Shown in pieces: positions 56,913-64,000 of a stretch of DNA of 64,000 nucleotides (positions are counted from its first letter, which is position 1; every line of letters begins with the position of its first letter). Made by a program: the position numbers and the translations under genes. The DNA comes from Anarhynchus alexandrinus (Eukaryota; Chordata; Aves; Charadriiformes; Charadriidae). The stretch lies in contig VUYV01000090.1 in assembly GCA_008711295.1 (NCBI GenBank), positions 193,413 to 257,412 of the forward strand, written 5' to 3'. The notes beneath the pieces were generated by a model. It made no database searches, had not been told where the DNA came from, and saw only the letters and a list, made by a program, of their open reading frames with translations.

Positions 56913-58221
56913 TTAAGAAAAGTCTACCCATTGCTGGATCATCTAACAATATAAATTTAGCCAGGTCTTGCATATTTACACAACTGTATTTCAAACAACA
57001 TTGCTGAACTACCGAGAGCACAGGCTAGTGGTTTGCTGTGGGTGTACACTGTCAGTGCACTGCCTGACACTCTCATCTGGACTGTCTCCAGGACTTAGGG
57101 CACCTGCCTGACATATCCTTGGTGTGTTTGTCAGTAGTTGTTCCTGGCGTCAGTGTTCCACAACCAGACTCTTGAAAAACACCAGGTCATTGTCAGGTTG
57201 CCATTTCCACCTTAATCCTCCAAGAACAACGTGCCATTTTGTGACGGTTTGGCATCAAGTTTGGACTGGTTAAACTGTTTACCCTCCAGTTACTCCCCTG
57301 TAACCAACCTATTAATTGCTGTGCCATTGCTGAGGTGCAGAGAACTTTCCAGCGGGGCAGGCTGTGAGCGCTGCTGACGGGGTGTTGCTGGGGAAGAAGT
57401 CCAGCAGAAGCCCCAGGGTTAGCAGTGGGGGCACCAGGGCCCCTTGCCAGGACTGCCCACCACACGGCTGGGACCGCTGTGCTGACCCACCTGGCTTTCT
57501 TCTGAACCGCACCAAGTTCTCCCACTGCAGGAGAGGCAGGCTGTGTTAGAGACCGTCACGCTGACTCACTTGCCCTCTTTCGGGCTGCGCTGTCTCTTCA
57601 GTAGAACAGGGAAGTTGTGTCACTCGTTAACATAAATATTTATCTGTGACTAGAAGTGCTTTAGTATCCAAGTTCATCTAGTCTCCTCGCTGTCAATTCA
57701 GTCTAAAACTGTGACACATTTTGGCTGTGCAGCGTAAGCAGAGTTGTTGCTGCGGCAGGAGCTGGCCATAGAAATGAAATACATTTGTATTGAAGCTCCT
57801 TGTCTAGGAGAAAGTTTTCTTGTGCAGCAACGACACACAGCAAGAGAAGGTGCATGCAGAGATGAAGCAAAGGATGTTGAGTTGGCCCTGCTGGGAGGAA
57901 TTTTCAATACGAATAAAATGAACATCCATTGTATTAACATCTGAGTTTTTCAAGAGAGTCGGGGGCAGTGGCAGTGGGAAGAGCTGCAAATGTTTGGGGG
58001 GGGAGAGGGGCAGGCAAAGGCAATGGAAAGAAACGTAGAATAGAAAAGGCAATGTTTTTGGAGATCTGTGCTGAACATACATGGCATAGAAATGGCCATC
58101 AGCAGAGTTATGCTGAGCTGAGAGGCAGATTGCTCCAATCATTTGAAGGCTGGGAATCACCAACTGCATTATGGTATTGTTAATTAGTTCAGAGGATGAA
58201 AACAGCCAGCCAGGTTTTGGA

Positions 58222-58239
58222 CATGCCATGCCATGCCAT
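58222..58239. repeat. Short CATGC pentanucleotide repeat
   Basis: Three tandem CATGC units plus a partial copy. Confidence 0.85.
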
Positions 58240-59809
58240 TCAGAAAGTCCCTGCCTCCCTTGAGCTCAGGGTGATGAACACGGAGAAGCATGCTATGCTT
58301 CTCTCACTTGGGTAGCTTTTCTGTGTATTAACTACATATCCTCTTTCTTCCTGTCCCTCTATCCCAGCTCCTCTGAAAAGGAGCTCTCTCTTTCCAAAGG
58401 GGAATGTCTTTCTGGCTAAGCCACATAGTTTTGTTCCTAGCAGTTCACTCAAGACTCTTTGGGCTATAAAATGTGAGTGGTGATTAATTTTTACCCAGCA
58501 AGACTCTTGCTCATTGAAGGTCCCCATTACCAGTGTATTTCTCCAGTCTTCCAGACAGAAATCCATGATGGATCCAGAGTGAGTACCAAGATTGCTTCCT
58601 AATAGCAGAAAGTCATGTCTACTCATTCCTGGGATGACAGGAAGGTGAAGGAGTTGTTACTATACAAGACATGTGTGGACATGTTGAATCTGTGGAGAAA
58701 AGTAGTGACTGGAGTAGCCGACAGAGAAGCCCACTATTCTGGGAAATGTCTAAAGAGATGGTACTTTGCTCTTTCAAGCTAAAATTCAATCCCCTCTCAT
58801 ACATTATCTCTGTTTTGATATATGATTAGTAATTGCTCAGGGGAAATAGAAAGGGCAAGCTTTCCTGCATAGCTTCATTTTACCACCAGTTTTGACTGGA
58901 ATCGATGACGACTATGTCAGGATGTGTGTTTGCATTTCCTTTCTCAAAATTGAGTTGTGTGGTTCTTGTGGTAATCCAAGAAGAGGAAAGTCTCAGGGAA
59001 GACCCAAGAGAGGCAGATGGTACAAACTCCAAAAGAGCCACTGAGGTAGAGCACGTCATTAAGATGTGACCAGTGCACCCACCACATAGCTTATGCTGAG
59101 GTCAAAGGCAAAAAGAGTAGGAGGCCACAAGTTTTGGAATATTTGGATAACTGAAGATCTGAGGCAAAGATCAACAAAAAGAGTTGAGTGAATGTCCTGT
59201 GAGCATCCAGCTGAAAGAGGGCTCAGGGCAGGCACACGTGAGGACATAGATGAATAATGCATCTGAGGACAGGAAGTGGGGAAGACAAAAAAGAAGGAAC
59301 CGCCAAAGAGAAAAGTCTGGGCTAACTATGAAGGGTCCAGTTAGACACAGAACGGCAGAACCATGGAAAGCCAGACAGTTTGAAGTTACCTATTCAGCAA
59401 ATTACTGAACAACCCCTTTGAGCAAATTTATACTGGCAGCTTGAGTTTATACTGGCTCAGTGCTTTGCATCACTAGACCATGATGTTTTTGATTTGGTAC
59501 TAGATGCCCTAAAATTTGAATTACCGTTTTATAGCCCACAGCACAGGGAATGTGCTTACTGTGTGCTTCTGACAATTACAAAGCAGTTTAGAAGAGGAAG
59601 TTCATACAATAATATTGTATTTGTGAATATTCTTTTTCTAGCTGACTTAAGTTGTTTATCTTTCCAGCAACCTGTTTACTAAAAATTCCATTTGTTCAAA
59701 TGCATTTTTTCAGATTACCCATGTCAGTAGACAATTCTTAGGCTTTTGAGAATAAAATTTTCAGAAGTCTTTGAGAAAGTGATTACAAAAATCTGATGTA
59801 TACTTGAAC

Positions 59810-59838
59810 TAAAAAAAAAATTAAAAAAAAAAGAAAAG
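59810..59838. repeat. A-rich tract
   Basis: Two runs of about ten A separated by TT and trailing into AAGAAAAG. Confidence 0.85.
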
Positions 59839-62800
59839 AGGGTTGTAGTATAGCTGAACAGGTAAAATGTACACAAGAGTCAGCCACCTACTTAGTCTTA
59901 AATGTAAGCATTATCTGAACTTACAGCTCCATAACAATTACTTGTTTCAGGTGAGCTATCCAACAATTTTTCAGGTGGCCTAATTTGTAACAAAGCTCAG
60001 CAGCAGCAGTTCCTATCTATGATTCTATGATTTTAATAGGTGTTGTGTAATTCAACAGCTTGGAAGATTAGACTAGCAGTCGTGAAAAATGGTCACTGCT
60101 AGCTGCTTCATGCACTTTTCTATTTTCATTAGACATTAATATTAAGTGAAAAAGATCAGAAATGTATTAAAAATCTTTTGTTATCTCTTTAGGTCCTTTA
60201 ACATTTTGGTATTTTTGAGTCTTGAACGTTTCTCTACAAGATATCATGCAGTTGTCCTCCATTGTTTGTTTCAGTAGTGGTGTTTCTGCTTAGCATTTTA
60301 TTCTTGCTGTATTTCTTAGAAGAGTGGGTAAGTAAAGTACCAAATGCAACAAATTAAATATGCTTTTATGTTTAGGTTATGGTCTCCCGTTCTATTTTTA
60401 CCCAGCTAATAATCCTTATCTTCTCTTTCCACTACCTAGTTTGTATTCCTCCCATTTACTTGTGTAGATTCTTCATGCTCCTTAGTGCCCTCCTGTTTTT
60501 CTGAGAGAAAAGTAAGAACACATTACCTCAGTCTTTAGTTGAAGTAAAAGCATCCAGATCAGTGGTTCTTACAAGCATGTTGATCACTATGGCTGTAGCC
60601 ACCATAGGTAGCAGTAGCAACAGCTTTCAGTATTGGCCAGGACAATGTGTTTGACTATTCAGGAAGTATTTAAGGCAGCGCTTTGCTACGGCACGTGTGT
60701 ATCAGAATTTGGGAATCTCAGTCTAGGTCATTTTCAGTCCAACATAGCTTCCAAGAGCACGTCTCCTTTTCTGAGCACCTCAGAAAGCTGAATCCTGATC
60801 ACAGCATTTCTTTCTTGCATTTAGGATTCCGGGCTGTCGCCTGTAAGGGAGGAAAACAATCTTTTGAATTAATTTGAATATATGTGCTTTAATACTTAGT
60901 GAATTAATTTTAATGTTCTAGAAAAAAGTTTTTTACTAACATGATGTGTCAAAGTAACTTGGTTTGATATATGTATACCTGTGGTTTTTTAACCCAAAGA
61001 ATACAGAAGCAGTAGCCCTCATTATTTTACACATTTCTTTTTGAAATCTACTGTGCGTTTAGCTTATGGTACAGTAAAGTGTTCTTCATTGATGCAGTTA
61101 TTTTAGAATATTCCTACATTCCTTGCAAACTATGAAGCAAAGAACTCTAAGAAAAGGCACTGTATGTTTTATAGTACTGCTTACTGAGAGACCTAAGCAT
61201 GAAAAAAGACAGCATATCTATTTTGGCAACAAATCCATTCACTGTTACACAATAATCATATCCTACATGCTTTTAAAACTAATTTTGCAAAGAACAACTT
61301 AGTGATATGCCATGTTCTCATATAACAGCTAGAGACAATACATTTTCTTGTACTGTGTCCCAGAGTAAGCTCATGTCAAAGTTGTTACTGTTCTGCTATA
61401 GAATTGTTGTAAGAACAACTCACCTTTTTTCAGTTAGTTCGTTTTTACGGAGATTTGTTATTCCACATATGCTTTTCTGCTGGAAGCTTTTATACCAGAA
61501 AGCCTTTGAAGAGTGGGAGTAGCTCTTTAAATTTATCTGGAAGTAATGTGGATTCTTTTACCGTGGCTGTTATGGCTGCTCACATTCTTTTGTTTCCAGG
61601 TAGTAAGAGCTATGAATTTGTCAGGTTTTCATGAAAAGGCAATACATATTATCCAGCAATTTACAACACAGTATTAGTTTCTGTCCCATTCAACATTTTA
61701 CTTCCTCTTAGAACATGCAATTTATGTATAACTATCTTTTCTAGTATTTTTGGAAACTTTACTTGACACTAAGTATCAGAATCCCATTTTTCTTGTAAGG
61801 AGTTCTAAAAAGTAGTGAAATTAGCTCTTTAACCAAAGACACAGATATTCTTACAGGTTCTTCTATGTTCCCGTACCTTTTAAGACGTATTGGACACTCT
61901 ACTGAATGTGACATTTTTCTGCTGAGTTCATTTCTCTCTTGTGCCTCGTGATACAGAAGCTCCTTTCTTACTTTACATCTTACCCATAATTTATTGAAAG
62001 GCATCTGTTAGTTCCAAGGGCACGCACGTGAATTCCTCCTGTTTTTTTCAGTTGCTCATTATTTTCTAGAATTTCTCTCAAAACATTCTGGACTCAGCTC
62101 TCTGGGGTGTGAGCAATGATGATGAAAGAGCACACTAGCATAAAGACTGAAAACACAATGAAATTACTTGAAGTCACAGACTAGCTACATTTTAAGAGAT
62201 CAGTTACGTATGTATTGTTCATTGTGGCATTTAATTCTCAGACTAAAACGTAAAGTTTTCCTCACCTTTCTATTCAGAACCTCTGTTCTCCCAAATAACG
62301 AAAGCTACTAAATTTTGAGTTGCTTGCAGAATTGAACTCAAAGCAAGCAACGATCCTTTCTTTTCTGATGGTTGTTGTCAAAGCAGAGCAAAGCAGGAAC
62401 CGTGCCACGTCTCGGATTACCATAAAGACAGAGCAGTTTCAGGCCATATAGGCAGGCACTTTAACCAACCCATGGGAATGCAGCACAAGCTGCAACAATC
62501 CAACATAACCCAAGGCACAGGCTCCAGCTCTAAGTTGCTTCACCAAACCAGCGCGACTGCTTTTAGCCGCAAAGCCAAATGGCTCCATAGCACGGCACAG
62601 CACGCAGCGCTCCCGAGCCACCCATGACAATAGACATACTCCCACGGAGCGCACACGCAGAGCACAGCACTGCCAAGCCTCTCTCCAGCTTCCGTTTCAT
62701 GTTTAAATCTTCCCTGCTAATTTACGATCAGTTATCAAGTACTGCGTTTCAGGAGCAGGAGGAGGATTGCAGCGCCTGTCATCCCACCCTTGATCTACGC

Positions 62801-63500
62801 TACTCCCACGCTGTTCATGATGGGGTATGCCATGATCCACGAGGTTGGTTCTCCCTCCAGGTTTGTTAACAATACCAGGGACATGGCTTGCCTAACAGGT
62901 TCTGCAACAGAGTGGCATGAAGATGCAAATACTGTAATAAGTGAAACTACTTTTTATATTTCCTCTAAATGGATTAGCACGTTAATGGGTTGGATGCTGT
63001 GCTTTGCATTTTTACTCCTACACATCTTGCAGGTTATAAAAAACAATACTTAATCCTTCAAAAAGACATGAAATAAAAATATTCTTCTCAATTCAGTATT
63101 CATCTGGGTCATCCTCTGGAGTTAAATTGAAAGTTTAAGAGCATTCATATCCTTACAGCAGATATCTGTAGCACAGCATGCAAACACGATGTATAATCCT
63201 TCATTCAGTTCTTTGCGTTTCCAGTGCAATGTCTTCAGTTATTCTTCTGTAATGTTTCTATGAGGTGTGAGGAACAATTTCCCAAGAAGTAAAACCTGCT
63301 GATTTAATTTGGTCAGAAGCCTCATTGCCCTTTTGAACTATATGCATAAACATAAAAAAACCCATTAGGTTCTAATGTTGGTCCTAATGTCCCTCCCTTT
63401 GAATGACTGCTGCATCTCTTCCCGTGGCTCTGTGGACCCCTTGCACCTCCTCCCTCACCTCTCAGGCTCCTGGATGACAGCGAGTCTTAAAAAGATGTGA

Positions 63501-64000
63501 GGAAGGGCCTACATTGGGCTGCGGTTGATGGCCAGCAGACCTGCTGGGAAGAGGAAAGATGGTGGGAATGTAGGAGGGTACCGGTGCGGGATGATTACTG
63601 AGAGACATGACACTGGAACAATACAGGATGACGAATCAGTTGCCCTGCAAATATACCATGGATGCGATGGTGACAAAAAGCAGGAAGAAACTAAAATGAT
63701 ACGAGGTGGACAAAATCTCCAAACAATGAAAGCTGTGGCAGATTCAGAGGACCACATTCAGGAAACTCAGTGGGCAGACTATGCTACTGGCATCCTCATG
63801 GCTTGCTTTCCACTGCCCACCAGAGAAGAAGGAACAGCAGCCATCATGAGTTGGGGAATGGATGGAAGCTGTACCGGGTTGAGGTATCAGCCTGCGATAC
63901 ACGGGGGAAGCAAGAAAAAAAGACAGAATCCAAGGATGGTGTGGAAGGCTGCAGATCTTACCTTTGACCCACTTGAAAGTTGCCTTGATCTGCACTGCAG
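63501..64000 (+). other. Unassigned open frame running off the right edge (166+ codons)
   Basis: Frame starting after a TGA at 63498-63500 has no stop to the window end. The first in-frame ATG is at 63528 (MASRPAGKRKDGG...) and another at 63591. The translation is mixed in composition with Trp, Cys and Gly residues (for example a WADYATGILMACF segment) and does not match a family I recognise. The local sequence is richer in GC and CpG than its surroundings. It could be part of a gene or an old mobile element, or be chance. A frame of this length is not improbable somewhere in 64 kb. Confidence 0.25.

Larger units (their letters stand above)
53961..63500. other. Intergenic region upstream of TOP2B
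   Basis: AT-rich sequence with no exon I can recognise. In human the next gene upstream of TOP2B is NGLY1 at some distance, but none of its coding sequence was seen here. It contains a CR1 tail fragment at 56839, GC/CpG-enriched patches at 57240-57600 and 62540-62660, and minor simple repeats. Open frames of 128 and 141 codons at 58240-58626 and 57804-58229 (minus) resemble nothing known to me. Confidence 0.75.

Noticed and set aside
57804..58229. 141-codon minus-strand frame in intergenic DNA
   Set aside because: Ser/Leu/Pro-rich with no recognisable motif; the neighbouring frame at 58240-58626 is in a different phase. Most likely chance.
58240..58626. 128-codon minus-strand frame
   Set aside because: No similarity recognised, no flanking splice or promoter evidence.
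60013..60034. TCTATGATTCTATGATTTTA resembling a CR1 tail
   Set aside because: Only the octamer-like motif is present; adjacent sequence does not continue into CR1 3' UTR.
53961..64000. 3' end of NGLY1, expected upstream of TOP2B by synteny
   Set aside because: No NGLY1 exon could be recognised on either strand; it probably lies beyond the window.

Overview
This is vertebrate genomic DNA, almost certainly from a bird. It has split genes with GT-AG introns, an AT-rich background, a CpG island, and CR1 LINEs ending in the ATTCTATG-type 3' tail typical of avian genomes. Four isolated N bases, three of them in or next to homopolymers, suggest a draft assembly. A bird is inferred; a crocodilian or turtle is not strictly excluded.

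The window is dominated by one gene on the minus strand: TOP2B, DNA topoisomerase II beta. Exon 1 starts at 52711 and the gene runs leftwards off the window. I could place exons 1-23 at base resolution. Every junction keeps the reading frame, giving 3066 coding bases or 1022 codons with no stop or frameshift. They cover the ATPase (GHKL) domain (exons 2-8), the transducer (exons 8-11), TOPRIM (exons 12-14), the winged helix with the catalytic tyrosine (exon 20), and the tower/coiled-coil region (exons 21-23). The rest of the protein lies beyond position 1.

Layout: 1-33455 holds exons 23 to 2 with introns of 81 bp to 8.1 kb. 33456-52642 is the 19.2 kb first intron, with two CR1 copies antisense to the gene. 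52370-53960 is the CpG-island promoter. About 53960-64000 is intergenic: no recognisable gene, one CR1 tail fragment, two small GC/CpG-enriched patches, and a 166-codon open frame leaving the right edge. A third long CR1 (about 1.85 kb, sense to TOP2B) lies in intron 8.

The main points of interest are two GC-AG introns (5 and 9), an alternative exon 2 acceptor matching the known beta-1/beta-2 isoform switch but with a six-codon insert, a 12-residue glycine run in exon 1, a promoter-proximal perfect inverted repeat, and the unassigned open frame at the right end. I saw no sign of a novel multi-gene system.
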